From positions 9,329 to 73,328 of the forward strand of contig JAXGWH010000002.1 in NCBI GenBank assembly GCA_040773385.1: a stretch of DNA of 64,000 nt. The letters run 5' to 3'. The notes beneath the pieces are model-generated. The model had not been told where the DNA came from and did no database searches. It was given only the letters and a program-made list of their open reading frames with translations. The position numbers and the translations under genes were made by a program. Below are positions 11,649-20,459 of the stretch, piece by piece; the stretch's first letter is position 1; the number at the start of each line of letters is the position of its first letter. Origin of the DNA: Aeriscardovia sp040773385. Lineage in GTDB: Bacteria; Actinomycetota; Actinomycetes; Actinomycetales; Bifidobacteriaceae.

Positions 11649-13150
11649 CTGTCCGTCTCTTTCCGGTGTGAATCGCTGTGTGTGCGGGGATCCGGCCGGC
11701 CGGACGCTTTCTGGGAGGATTCCCCGCCATCTTTGTCGTCTCCGGTGGTGGATGCGTCTCCTGCGGTGGATGCGTCTGCGGCGGCAGATGCGTCCCCGGC
11801 GGCGAGGCCGGGCACATCGGCACGGCTGACGGTGAGCATGCTCACCTTCTTGCGCCGGCCGGCCGAGCTCTCGGCGGTGATGCGCAGCCCGTGCGTCACC
11901 CCGCTCTCGCCCACGAGCGGCACATGCCCGAGCACCTTTGTCAGCAGCCCGTACACCGTGTCCACGTCGTCCTCGTCGATGTCGATCTCGAAGATGTCCT
12001 CGATGTCGTTGATGGGGGTCCTGGCCGGCACCCGCCACACGTGAGGGGCGATCTCCTTCGGGTCGGTGTGCTGGGTCTTGTCATGCTCGTCCTCCAGCTC
12101 GCCGACGATCTGCTCGATCGCGTCCTCGATGGTGACCAGGCCCGCGATACCGCCGTACTCGTCCACCACCACGGCGATATGCTGGCGCTCGCGCTGCATC
12201 TGGTGGAACAGGTCATCCACCGGTTTGAACTCGGGAACGAGCAACAGGTCGCGCATGATCGTGCTGATCCTGCGGGAGAAGCGCGAGGAGTCGAGCGAGA
12301 TCTCGCGCACCGCGTCCTTGAGGTAGGCCATGCCTTTGAGGTCGTCGACGGACTCGCCGATCACGGGGATGCGTGAGAAGCCGGAGCGGTTGAACAGGCG
12401 CAGCGCCTGGCCGATGGTCGTGTCCTCGTCCATGCACACCATGTCGGTCCTTGGCACCATGATCTCGCGTGTGAGCGTGTCCGAGAGCGAGACGACGTTC
12501 TTGAGCATGTCGGCCACGTCCGGGTCGAGATGGCTCGTCTCCACCATGCGGTCGACGATGGCCTTGCTCTCCTCGTTCTGCACCTTCTCGATGGCCTCGT
12601 CATCGGAGAGGTTGCCGTCGCCCTCGGAGCGGAACCTGCGCCGCAGCCCGCCGATGCGGGCGAACGGGGTGAGCGCGACCACCGAGCGCAGGAGCGTGGC
12701 GTGGCGGATCATCACGTCGAGCGGCTGGGTGCGCCCGCCCACCGAGGGGCGCACGAGGATGGAGACGAACCCGACGAGCAGCGCGCCCGCCAGGCCGATG
12801 AGCACCTGCACCCACCACAGCCGTGTGTACTGGGCGATGATGAACGTGAGCAGCACGCCGGTGAGCACGTTCATGAAGATGCGCATGAACGAGGCGGACG
12901 AGCTCGTCGCGTTGCGCGAGGCGACGAGCTTCTGCACCTGGGCCACCTTGCGCAGCTTCTTCTGTTTCTCGAAGTCGGTGAGGTCCTCGTCGGTCTGCAC
13001 GTCAAGGGAGAGGTTGTTGAGCCCGGTGCGCGTGACGCGGTTGATGGCCGCCTCGCACGCCGCCATGACGAACGAGAACCAGATCGTCAGCAGCGCGATC
13101 ACGCCCGCGCAGATCGACAGGATCAGCGCCGTCATCTCAGAGCCGCTCAT
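11645..13150 (-). CDS. CNNM/CorC-type membrane protein with CBS domains (HlyC/CorC family)
   Basis: A 501-residue protein. The DUF21/CNNM membrane domain comes first (ALILSICAGVIALLTIWFSF, then MRIFMNVLTGVLLTFIIA and a third and fourth segment). A linker rich in charged residues and a CBS pair follow (VVSLSDTLTREIMVPRTDM; RDLLLVPEFKPVDDLFHQM; VVDEYGGIAGLVTIEDAIEQ). A C-terminal CorC_HlyC domain is also present. Family members are implicated in Mg2+/Co2+ export or tolerance. The last ~45 residues form a low-complexity tail with repeated D-A-S units (near 11745-11810). Start and stop overlap ybeY and era by ATGA, giving tight translational coupling. Confidence 0.93.
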   Translation of the reverse strand: MSGSEMTALILSICAGVIALLTIWFSFVMAACEAAINRVTRTGLNNLSLDVQTDEDLTDFEKQKKLRKVAQVQKLVASRNATSSSASFMRIFMNVLTGVLLTFIIAQYTRLWWVQVLIGLAGALLVGFVSILVRPSVGGRTQPLDVMIRHATLLRSVVALTPFARIGGLRRRFRSEGDGNLSDDEAIEKVQNEESKAIVDRMVETSHLDPDVADMLKNVVSLSDTLTREIMVPRTDMVCMDEDTTIGQALRLFNRSGFSRIPVIGESVDDLKGMAYLKDAVREISLDSSRFSRRISTIMRDLLLVPEFKPVDDLFHQMQRERQHIAVVVDEYGGIAGLVTIEDAIEQIVGELEDEHDKTQHTDPKEIAPHVWRVPARTPINDIEDIFEIDIDEDDVDTVYGLLTKVLGHVPLVGESGVTHGLRITAESSAGRRKKVSMLTVSRADVPGLAAGDASAAADASTAGDASTTGDDKDGGESSQKASGRPDPRTHSDSHRKETDR

Positions 13151-14040
13151 TGATTGTCCTTCCCGTCATCATCGGAATGCCCGCCATCATGGGGATTGTC
13201 GTCATCATGATGGGTGTCGTCACCACCGGAATGGCTGTCATCATCGCCGTATCCCCCGTCGTCACGATGACCGGCGGGTTTGTGCGGTTTGTCCGCCGGT
13301 TTCGTGCTGCCGGTCTTCTCGACGCCCCGTCGACCGGAGGCATCCCCGGGCAGGGCTGTGCCGGTCTCTGCCGCGGACGAGTCCGCGACGGCGCTATCTG
13401 TATCCGCGCCGCCCTGTGCCTGCGGGGAAAGAGCAGGTCCGGAAATCACGTCGCGTTTCTGCGGGGCATGAACCCGCTCGCCGTTGATCGTCTCATGGCC
13501 CACCGAGAGCGTCTCGGGATGCTCCCGCTCATAGACGGCGAGCATGTCCTCGGCACCCACGGGCAGGAACACCTCTTTGAGGCCGCCCTCGCGCTGGGCG
13601 AGGAACGTGAGCATGAGCGTGCGCTGCAGGGCGAACATGCGCTTCTCCTGCTCGTGCGTGGAGTGGTCGAATCCCAGAAGATGGAGGATCCCGTGGCAGG
13701 TGAGCAGGATCATCTCCTCGATCACCGAGTGCCCGGCCGCCTGCGCCTGCCGGGCCGCCACGTCCGGGCAGATGAGGATGTCGCCCAGAATCCCGGCCGG
13801 CGTGGGCCTGTCCGGATCCCCGGGACGCAGCTGGTCCATCGGGAAGCTCATCACGTCGGTCGGGCCCTTCAGCCCCATCCACCGCTCGTGCAGGGCGGCG
13901 ATCGTCTCCGGGTCCACGAACGTGAGCGACAGCTCGGCGTCCGGGCTCACCCGCATCTGGTCGAGCACCCACGCGCCCAGATCGGAGAACTGCTTGGGCT
14001 CGATGGTCCACCGGGTCTCGTTTGCCACATCCACGCTCAT
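13147..14040 (-). CDS. ybeY: Endoribonuclease YbeY, rRNA maturation factor, with long C-terminal extension
   Basis: A 297-residue protein. The zinc site is the classic H-x3-H-x5-H motif at His116, His120 and His126 (CHGILHLLGFDH), preceded by TDVMSFPMDQ. YbeY acts in 16S rRNA 3' maturation and ribosome quality control. The normal protein is about 155-185 residues; here about 110 extra residues follow. The last ~45 of these are very rich in His, Asp and Gly (for example DDTHHDDDNPHDGGHSDDDG). Whether this tail binds metal is unknown. Stop overlaps corC and start overlaps phoH, both by ATGA. Confidence 0.94.
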   Translation of the reverse strand: MSVDVANETRWTIEPKQFSDLGAWVLDQMRVSPDAELSLTFVDPETIAALHERWMGLKGPTDVMSFPMDQLRPGDPDRPTPAGILGDILICPDVAARQAQAAGHSVIEEMILLTCHGILHLLGFDHSTHEQEKRMFALQRTLMLTFLAQREGGLKEVFLPVGAEDMLAVYEREHPETLSVGHETINGERVHAPQKRDVISGPALSPQAQGGADTDSAVADSSAAETGTALPGDASGRRGVEKTGSTKPADKPHKPAGHRDDGGYGDDDSHSGGDDTHHDDDNPHDGGHSDDDGKDNQ

Positions 14041-15365
14041 CGTCCCTGGCCTTCCCGCACGCGCTCGCGTGCCGCCTGAAGTTTCGCGTCGTGACGGTTG
14101 TAGGCGGTCACGATCCGCCCGACGAGCTCGTGGCGCACCACGTCCGCCGCGCCCAGATGCACGAAGGCGATGTCGTCGATGCCCGCGAGGATCTGCTCGA
14201 TGGTGCGCAGACCGGAACGGTGCACGGCGAGATCGATCTGCGTCGAATCACCGGTGACGACCATCTTCGTGTTGAAGCCGAGACGGGTGAGAAACATCTT
14301 CATCTGCTGCTCGGTGGTGTTCTGCGCCTCGTCGAGGATGACGAACGCGTCGTTGAGCGTGCGGCCGCGCATGTAGGCGAGCGGCGCCACCTCGATGGAG
14401 CCGTCCTCCGTCTCCTCGTGCGGGCGCTGCGGGCCGAGCATGTCGGAGAGCGCGTCGTAGAGGGGGCGCAGATACGGGTCGATCTTGTCGGTGAGGGTGC
14501 CGGGCAGGAACCCGAGGTTCTCCCCCGCCTCCACCGCGGGACGGGTGAGGATGATACGGCGTACCTGGCGCGTCTCGAACGCCTCGACGGCCTTGGCGAC
14601 GGCGAGATACGTCTTGCCGGTGCCGGCCGGGCCGATGCCGAAGGTGATGGTGTGCCGGTCGATGGCCTCCACGTATGTGCGCTGTCCTGCGGTTTTGGCG
14701 CGAACCGGCTGGCCCTGCGAGACGACGATGGGACGGGGGCTGTCCACGTAGACCGGCCGTTCGTCCTGACGCGCGGGACGTGCGGGTGACCCCTGCCGAC
14801 CGCCCTGGCGCTGCGCCCGCCGACGCGCCCTGGCTGCCTCCTGCTCCTCGTGGGCGCAGCCCTCGGCGGCCAGACGCCGCTTCTCCTCCTTGCGGCGTGC
14901 CGCCCGCACGGAGGTGGAGAAGTACTCGCGCTTGGAAGCGCGGTACGGCACCTCGAAATGATGGCGACGCCGTTCTTCGGCGGATGTTCCGGCGTCGTCC
15001 GCTCCCCCCAGGCCGTCACCGTCGTCACCCGCGCGCATACCGGCATGACTGCGTGCACCCTCAGTCACGGTGGAACCGTTTTCGCCCTGCGGGCGCGAGT
15101 CGAGCACCCGTTTCGTCTCATCGGCATCGAGGGCCTGGCCGTCGACGGCGGCCTGGACCATGTGCCGCAGGAACCCCCGCGCCTGCATCGCCTGATGCTC
15201 GTCGGAGACGGAATGCGAGAGGATCTCGATCTTTCTCCCCCTCACCACACAGGTGAGGGCCGGGAACCCGTCCTCCACGAGCCGGAGGATCTCGTCGAAC
15301 GGCCCCAGAAGGACGACAGGGCTGACCTGCTCGGGTATCGTCACCGTGCGCGTGGTAGTTCCCAA
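14037..15365 (-). CDS. PhoH-like ATPase (YbeZ)
   Basis: A 442-residue P-loop ATPase with Walker A in GPAGTGKTYLAVAKA and Walker B in AFVILDEAQNTT, followed by MVVTGDSTQIDLA. PhoH/YbeZ proteins are partners of YbeY and probably help RNA metabolism; the adjacency to ybeY supports this. The ~110-residue segment before the ATPase domain is charged and low-complexity. The start is taken as TTG 15365, which has AAAGGCGGATAG just upstream and restores a KH-like N-terminal domain (VVLLGPFDEILRLVEDGFP); a GTG a few codons later is an alternative. Confidence 0.93.
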   Translation of the reverse strand: MGTTTRTVTIPEQVSPVVLLGPFDEILRLVEDGFPALTCVVRGRKIEILSHSVSDEHQAMQARGFLRHMVQAAVDGQALDADETKRVLDSRPQGENGSTVTEGARSHAGMRAGDDGDGLGGADDAGTSAEERRRHHFEVPYRASKREYFSTSVRAARRKEEKRRLAAEGCAHEEQEAARARRRAQRQGGRQGSPARPARQDERPVYVDSPRPIVVSQGQPVRAKTAGQRTYVEAIDRHTITFGIGPAGTGKTYLAVAKAVEAFETRQVRRIILTRPAVEAGENLGFLPGTLTDKIDPYLRPLYDALSDMLGPQRPHEETEDGSIEVAPLAYMRGRTLNDAFVILDEAQNTTEQQMKMFLTRLGFNTKMVVTGDSTQIDLAVHRSGLRTIEQILAGIDDIAFVHLGAADVVRHELVGRIVTAYNRHDAKLQAARERVREGQGR

Positions 15366-15459
15366 CTATCCGCCTTTCCCAGATGGAGATGACTGCGAAT
15401 TGCCCCTTCATTATGCCTTTTTGCGCTGACGGCACCGTTCGCCCGCACCAAAGAAGTCC

Positions 15460-15798
15460 TCATTCAGGCAGCACCTGTCCGGTGAGCACGTGCGCATGGG
15501 CGTGGAACACGGACTGCCCGGCGTTCTTGCCGGTGTTGAAGATGAGGCGGAAGGTGCCGTCGGCCTTCTCGTCGGCGATCTTCTTGGCCACCTCGATGAT
15601 GCGCGCGAGCGTCGCCGGCTCCTTCTCCTCCAGCTCGACCACGTTGTCGTAGTGGTTCTTGGGAACGATGAGCACGTGCACCTTCGCCTTGGGGTTGAGG
15701 TCGTTGAACGCGTAGACGAGGTCGTCCTCGTACACCTTGGTGCTGGGGATCTCCCCCGCCACGATCCTGCAGAACAGGCAGTCAGCCTTGCGTGCCAT
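15460..15798 (-). CDS. HIT-family purine nucleoside phosphoramidase (HinT-like)
   Basis: A 112-residue protein with the histidine-triad signature HAHAHVLTG near its C terminus and the zinc-type N-terminal CLFCRIVAGEIPS. HinT proteins hydrolyse AMP-linked phosphoramidates and acyl-adenylates. ATG 15798 is preceded by a strong GGAGGAG site; the upstream extension is not supported. It is the first gene of the phoH-ybeY-corC-era cluster, 95 bp ahead of phoH, as in many Actinobacteria. Confidence 0.94.
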   Translation of the reverse strand: MARKADCLFCRIVAGEIPSTKVYEDDLVYAFNDLNPKAKVHVLIVPKNHYDNVVELEEKEPATLARIIEVAKKIADEKADGTFRLIFNTGKNAGQSVFHAHAHVLTGQVLPE

Positions 15799-15997
15799 GT
15801 CTCCTCCATCCGTGTGTACCGCGTTCCCGATGATCGCGATAAAACCTGATATTGTTCCGACGCCCGGCACGGCTTTCGCACTGTGAGTGCGCATGCCATG
15901 AGTGCGTCGGATGGACGCTTCTATTGTCCCACGCGAACAGCACTGTCAAACACCGATCCGGGATTGTGGAAAACTGGGATCGTCATCCATCCGACCC

Positions 15998-16025
15998 TTG
16001 TGTTTGTCCGCCATGCTGGTATAGT
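15998..16025 (+). promoter_or_regulatory. Likely promoter of tRNA-Leu
   Basis: TTGTGT at 15998-16003 and TATAGT at 16020-16025 are separated by 16 bases. The tRNA starts 24 bases after the -10 box. The fit to the housekeeping sigma factor consensus is good for this GC-rich genome. Confidence 0.55.
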
Positions 16026-16048
16026 TTCATTCGTTGCCTTCGGGCGAT

Positions 16049-16140
16049 GTCCGGGTGGCGGAATGGTAGACGCGCTAGCTTGAGGTGCTAGTGGCTATTT
16101 TTAAACGGCCGTGCGGGTTCAACTCCCGCTCCGGACACCA
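16049..16140 (+). tRNA. tRNA-Leu (anticodon GAG)
   Basis: A class II tRNA of 92 bases including an encoded 3' CCA. The acceptor GTCCGGG pairs with TCCGGAC, with one G-T wobble. The anticodon stem CTAGC/GCTAG holds loop TTGAGGT with GAG at 16082-16084. The long variable arm typical of leucine tRNAs follows, and the T arm is GCGGG TTCAACT CCCGC. It reads CUC codons. A terminator follows directly. Confidence 0.97.
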
Positions 16141-16141
16141 G

Positions 16142-16172
16142 AAAGACCTCCTGCTTCGGCAGGAGGTCTTTT
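16142..16172 (+). terminator. Rho-independent terminator after tRNA-Leu
   Basis: A 13-bp stem AAAGACCTCCTGC / GCAGGAGGTCTTT with a TTCG tetraloop and a T run, beginning one base after the tRNA CCA. Confidence 0.9.
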
Positions 16173-16219
16173 GCGTTCCAGATCCGTTTGGCTGTGGCTG
16201 TTCCTTCTGCCCTCTCTTT

Positions 16220-16996
16220 CTAGTTTTGAGTTTTTCCTTGGTCAGCCTGCGCTTCTTTCGCTACCTGTTTCGCCGCCCAATCTGGGTCAGCCGGCTCAAT
16301 GTCATCAGTATCGACCAGCCGATAATCGTGATCACCATACCGTTCCGTCAGATCAGCAACCCATTTCACCGCTTCCTGTCGATCAAGACTGAGCACATCC
16401 GGCGAGACATAGATCAGAAACTGTTCATCAGACATCTGGTCCATAAACTTGAGGGCAGTCCTAAACCGCGGCCAAGAAAAATCAGCGAAGCGCTCGGCGA
16501 CGATTGATTCGAGCTGATCCTGCGTGAACAATCTGGAACGATGGATCGTCAGCGCATCCAGATAATCGCGAGCCTCTCCCCTGTCTGCGAGCGCAGTCAC
16601 TTTATTCGCCACGGCATCAGGCAAGGAAAGAATCCATCCGTGGACGTTATGGACCGGGTTATCGGCCCGGTAATCCGAGATCATGTCGATCTCCGAGGAA
16701 AGCCCGCCTTTCTCCACACGCAGACGCCTCATGCCTGCCGCCTGTGCGAACATTGGATCGGATACCACGGTGTAACCATTGGAGCGAAGATAGTCCACCG
16801 CTTTCCGCGCCGCCTTCGGCACATCATGCTCGTGGGCGATGGAGGTGGAAAAGTCAAGATCCTCCGTCAGACGGTCAATGAGGCCCCATTCACGGATCGC
16901 ACCGGAACCTCCGAGAGCAAAGCCATACGGTTCGAGGACTGGAGAAAGCAACTGGAAGATCTGCTCCTGGAATTGCTGATCGGCTAGTGAGACCAT
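16220..16996 (-). CDS. AbiEii/AbiGii-type nucleotidyltransferase, toxin-like
   Basis: A 258-residue protein. The nucleotidyltransferase-like site is GGSGAIREW ... RLTEDLDFST near residues 28-52. The second family hallmark, NKVTALADRGEARDYLD, lies near residue 150. Both match AbiEii (DUF1814) toxins of type IV toxin-antitoxin and phage-abortive systems. Start ATG 16996 overlaps the upstream partner gene by 13 bases. Composition is more A+T-rich than the neighbours, and the pair lies directly 3' of tRNA-Leu, suggesting horizontal acquisition. A role in phage defence is inference from the family. Confidence 0.85.
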   Translation of the reverse strand: MVSLADQQFQEQIFQLLSPVLEPYGFALGGSGAIREWGLIDRLTEDLDFSTSIAHEHDVPKAARKAVDYLRSNGYTVVSDPMFAQAAGMRRLRVEKGGLSSEIDMISDYRADNPVHNVHGWILSLPDAVANKVTALADRGEARDYLDALTIHRSRLFTQDQLESIVAERFADFSWPRFRTALKFMDQMSDEQFLIYVSPDVLSLDRQEAVKWVADLTERYGDHDYRLVDTDDIEPADPDWAAKQVAKEAQADQGKTQN

Positions 16997-17355
16997 TGCT
17001 CGAGCCTCCTCTCCTTGAGAACAGGGAAGGCTTTCTCCCATGCAGGACGCACACGCCATTTTTCGACACTTAACCATGGCCAGTATTTGATGAGCAGGTC
17101 TTTGTTGAGATTGTCGATCTGGCATTGCTCATCGCCGTTGGCGATGATCTGGGAATAGGCTCGCTCAAGCTGGGAAGCGTTATCAATATCGAGCCCGCCT
17201 GTGACCGGAGGTCCCCAGTCGACCGTCACCGGAAGAACAAGACGCCCCGTGTCAGGGCCCTTAAGATCATCAAGAGAATCGGGAATAGCACGCGGGATCC
17301 GAAACCAGACACGGTTGCGTCCATAAGGATCCGCTGTTGGTGCGATCCATGCCAT
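16984..17355 (-). CDS. Small protein upstream of AbiEii-type toxin, candidate antitoxin
   Basis: A 123-residue protein starting MAWIAPTADPYGRNRVWFRI behind an excellent GGAGGAGGT site. It has no winged-helix pattern of a classic AbiEi antitoxin and no domain I recognise. Notable stretches are LVLPVTVDWGPPVTGG and the Trp-rich YWPWLSVEKWRVRPAW. Its stop lies 13 bases inside the toxin gene, so the two are translated together. Position first in the pair suggests an antitoxin or regulatory partner, but this is inference from order and overlap only. Confidence 0.7.
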   Translation of the reverse strand: MAWIAPTADPYGRNRVWFRIPRAIPDSLDDLKGPDTGRLVLPVTVDWGPPVTGGLDIDNASQLERAYSQIIANGDEQCQIDNLNKDLLIKYWPWLSVEKWRVRPAWEKAFPVLKERRLEQWSH

Positions 17356-17683
17356 GGTTACCTCCTCCCGTTGATACCGGCGCCCATATTATTTCGGGCT
17401 GTCACTCATCCCTTTTTTACAGGCGGATTTCTACGGAGGAATGAGCGCTGCCATGTTTCAGTAATCAAATAGTCTACCAATGTTCTATTGCACCCAGTGT
17501 CAATCGCATCAATGTGAATAACTGGGAGAAGAAAGACCATAAGCAGGTATGACTCGTCCTGAATGCAATCATCCGTCGCCCAAATACCCTCGTTCACATG
17601 TCTACGTCATAATGAGCATCCTGCCCACCTCGACGAGAAGGAAAGCGTTTCGTCTAGACCTGGGTTACGTCTGCGGCGCCGGC
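17356..17683. other. Intergenic region, no clear gene
   Basis: About 330 bases, relatively A+T-rich. It contains the upstream region of the toxin-antitoxin-like pair on the left and the downstream end of the MFS exporter on the right. A 63-codon minus-strand frame at 17597-17406 is open but has no clear ribosome binding site or recognisable family. No terminator hairpin with a T run was evident. Confidence 0.5.
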
Positions 17684-19126
17684 TCACTCCTGCGGGTCAC
17701 GCACATACCGCACGTAGGCGATGAGGATGACGACGCCGACCACCGTGAGGGTGAGGAACGCGTGCTGCGTGCCGACGGCCGTCGCGGCCGCCCGGCCGAG
17801 GCTCTTTCCCAGGCTCTTCTGGCTGGAGGCGACGATACCGGAGACCACCGAGGTGCCCATCGCCCCGGCGAACTGCTGCAGCGTGCTCATGATCGCGTTG
17901 CCCTGCGCGGAGTTCTCAGGTCCGACGAGCCGCAGCCCGCTCGTCATCACGTTGCCGATGCACATGCCCATCCCGGCCATGTAGAACACGTACACGAACC
18001 CGATCCAGAAGTTGGACATCGACCGGCTCATGAGCGTGAACGCGAGCAGCGAGGCCACGCACAACGACATTCCGGCCAGGATCGGCCGTCGCGGCCCGAG
18101 CGCGTCGAGCACACGGCCGGACAGCGGCGCGCAGATGGCCCCGGCCACACCCGCGGGCAGCACCACCAGGCCGGCAACGAGGGTGGTGGAGCCGTTGACG
18201 ATCTGGATGTAGTTGGGCAGCAGGAACGCGAAGCCAAGCGAGACGAGCTGGGTGAGGAAGAAGCCGAGCACGTGCGCGGCGAACGCGGGGTTGCCGAGGA
18301 GAGAAAGCTTCAGGACCGGCTGGCTGATGGTCAACGAGCGCCAGATGAGCAGCCCCATGCCCACGAGCCCGACGAGCAGCGCCCCGCCGACCTTGAGGCT
18401 GAGGAACGCCGAGGTGCCGAGGTTGCTGAAACCGTAGACGAACCCGGTGAAGAGGGCGATGATACCGATCATGCTGGGGATGTCGAGCCTCTGCCTGCGG
18501 ATGGCGGACTTCTGACGGATCCCCCATTGGCCCAGGGCGAACGAGATGACGATGAACGGGATGAGGATCCAGAACACCCAGCGCCAGCCGATGCGGTCGG
18601 CGACGATCCCGCCGAACGTGGGGCCGATGGCCGGGGCGATGCCAGTGATGAGGTTGCCGATGCCCATCATGAGGCCGATTTTGCCGGCCGGCACCTGCTC
18701 AAGGATGATGTTGAACATGAGCGGCAGGGCGATGCCGGTCCCCACCCCCTGCAGGGCGCGTCCGAGCAGGAGCAGCGGGAAGACGGGCGCGAGCGCGTCC
18801 ACGACGAGCCCCGTGAGGAACACAATGTTGGCCACGGTGAAGAGGGAGCGCGTGGTGAACGAGCTTTTGAGCAGAGCGGACAGGGGCACGATTATGGCCA
18901 CGACGAGCAGGTACACGGACGTCATCCACTGCACCACGTTGGAGGTGACGGAGAACTGGCGCATGAGCGTGGGGAAGGTGACGTTCATGGACGTCTCGAC
19001 GATCACCCCGCAGAACGACATGAGCCCGGTCGCCACCACAGCGGCGATGGTGTGCGGGTCGATGCGCTCCGGGTCAGTACTACTCTGCTGACGGTTGTCC
19101 GCTGTCTGTTCCGTGTTTCGTGTCAC
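17684..19126 (-). CDS. MFS drug exporter, EmrB/QacA (DHA2)-like
   Basis: A ~480-residue integral membrane protein with about 14 hydrophobic segments. Family motifs include WMTSVYLLVVAIIVPLSALL, LLLLGRALQGVGTGIALPLM (motif B/C region) and ITGIAPAIGPTFGGIVADRI (the antiporter motif). Such proteins export drugs or metabolites using the proton gradient. The start is uncertain: GTG 19126 gives a normal N terminus (TRNTEQTADNRQQ ... DPHTIAAVVATGLM) but has no clear ribosome binding site. The much longer upstream reading overlaps the sortase gene and is not coding. It lies 38 bp downstream of the sortase on the same strand and might be co-transcribed. Confidence 0.88.
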   Translation of the reverse strand: MTRNTEQTADNRQQSSTDPERIDPHTIAAVVATGLMSFCGVIVETSMNVTFPTLMRQFSVTSNVVQWMTSVYLLVVAIIVPLSALLKSSFTTRSLFTVANIVFLTGLVVDALAPVFPLLLLGRALQGVGTGIALPLMFNIILEQVPAGKIGLMMGIGNLITGIAPAIGPTFGGIVADRIGWRWVFWILIPFIVISFALGQWGIRQKSAIRRQRLDIPSMIGIIALFTGFVYGFSNLGTSAFLSLKVGGALLVGLVGMGLLIWRSLTISQPVLKLSLLGNPAFAAHVLGFFLTQLVSLGFAFLLPNYIQIVNGSTTLVAGLVVLPAGVAGAICAPLSGRVLDALGPRRPILAGMSLCVASLLAFTLMSRSMSNFWIGFVYVFYMAGMGMCIGNVMTSGLRLVGPENSAQGNAIMSTLQQFAGAMGTSVVSGIVASSQKSLGKSLGRAAATAVGTQHAFLTLTVVGVVILIAYVRYVRDPQE

Positions 19127-19164
19127 ACTGTTGTATTTAATACGAGGGCCAAATATCGACACCC

Positions 19165-20211
19165 TCAGTTGCGCAGGTGCATCCCGCGGCTGTCGGCGGG
19201 ACGGCCCGAACGGCGTCCGGCATCGACACCCGCCACGCCGATACCGAGGGCACGGTCGCGCAGGCGCCGCAGCGCACCCCTCGTCTGAAACACCGCCCAG
19301 ACGATCAGCAGGATGAGCGCGAGGCAGTAGGCCACGAAGAACCACGGAAACTTGGGCAGGTTGAGCTTCTTGGCCGCGTTCTTCGGGGTAGGCCACACTC
19401 TCTGCCCCGTCACGAGGATGCGCTGGGTGTTGATGCCCAGCGGCGTGCAGGTGATGAGCGTGGCGAGGTCCTTGCCTTTGACGGCTTTTATGGCGGCGGC
19501 GTCCTTTGGATCGATCACGCGCGTGCTGATCACGCGGTACATGAGCGTCTTGCCGAACACCTGGAGGGTGAACGTGTCGCCTTTCTTGACCTCGTTGAGC
19601 CGGGTGAACAGCTCGGCGGAGGCGAGGCCGCGGTGCGCGGTGATGACCGTCCGGGTGGATTTGCCGCCGATGGGCAGCGAGGTGCCCTCGAGATGCCCGG
19701 CGCCTTTGAGCAGTGTGGCGTCGGAGGTGCCGTGGTAGATGGGAAGGTCCACGTCGATCTTGGGGATCTGGATCTTGCCGATGAGACCGTCCTCGTCGGC
19801 GGAGAGGATCTGGTCGTAGGTCCACGACCGTCCGCCGCTCTGGATGGTACCGCCTGTGGCGGTGAGGGTGCCGGAGCCGGAGGGGATGCGGTGGTTCGGC
19901 AGCAGCTGGGCACCGGAGATGAGCGCGCCGTTGTACACTTTGGCGGCGGCGAGCTGCTCCTTCTCGTCCGGGGTCACCTCGTCCTTGGCGATGGCGGTCG
20001 AATAGTTGTTGAGCGTGCGCTCGTAGTTGTACTGGCTCAGCCATTGCGCGGCGCTCGGATAGACGAGCATGGTGAGCCCGGCGATGACGAGGACCACGAT
20101 GAGGTAGGGCAGCCAGAGCGCGGAGATGACCTTTCCGGCTCCGAGCCTGACGTGGGGCGTGTCATGCGGCCGGTCATCCATGTGTGACCGTCCTGTTGTC
20201 GTGTCTGCCAT
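19165..20211 (-). CDS. Class C (pilus-type) sortase
   Basis: A 348-residue protein. There is an N-terminal membrane helix (ISALWLPYLIVVLVIAGLTML), then the sortase core with the catalytic His in TVITAHRGL and the catalytic Cys in LATLITCTPLGINTQRILVTG with its Arg. A C-terminal membrane helix (WFFVAYCLALILLIVWAVF) and basic tail follow. Two membrane segments and this order are typical of class C sortases that polymerise pilins by joining LPxTG ends to a pilin-motif lysine. ATG 20211 follows AGGGGGCGGGC; later Met codons are alternatives. It is the last gene of the pilus cluster, 249 bp after the backbone gene and behind a partial terminator. Confidence 0.94.
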   Translation of the reverse strand: MADTTTGRSHMDDRPHDTPHVRLGAGKVISALWLPYLIVVLVIAGLTMLVYPSAAQWLSQYNYERTLNNYSTAIAKDEVTPDEKEQLAAAKVYNGALISGAQLLPNHRIPSGSGTLTATGGTIQSGGRSWTYDQILSADEDGLIGKIQIPKIDVDLPIYHGTSDATLLKGAGHLEGTSLPIGGKSTRTVITAHRGLASAELFTRLNEVKKGDTFTLQVFGKTLMYRVISTRVIDPKDAAAIKAVKGKDLATLITCTPLGINTQRILVTGQRVWPTPKNAAKKLNLPKFPWFFVAYCLALILLIVWAVFQTRGALRRLRDRALGIGVAGVDAGRRSGRPADSRGMHLRN

Positions 20212-20292
20212 GCCCGCCCCCTGGCCGAGGGGACGCGGCCTGTGCGCGGGCCCCTCGAAAACTCTCAAAAACGATGATAACCACACATAATC

Positions 20293-20329
20293 AAAAAGCA
20301 GGGCGGGAAGGATGACCCTCTCGCCCTGC
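20293..20329 (-). terminator. Hairpin between pilin and sortase genes (terminator or attenuator)
   Basis: An 8-bp stem GCAGGGCG / CGCCCTGC with a 16-base loop, followed on the minus strand by TTTTTGATTATG. It lies after the backbone pilin stop (20460) and ahead of the sortase start (20211). It would lower sortase transcription relative to pilin. Confidence 0.7.
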
Positions 20330-20459
20330 CTCAGAATGGAAAGGAGAAAGTTCAGTTATTGTTCACTTCTCAAAATGTCGTACGGGGCGCCGGGCCGGAA
20401 GGAGCATCCGACTGGCCCGGCCATCCCGCAGACCGTCTGTCAATCAGTGTTGGCAGTCA

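Noticed and set aside
17406..17597. 63-codon minus-strand frame downstream of the MFS gene
   Set aside because: No ribosome binding site, no known family, and short length in A+T-rich DNA.
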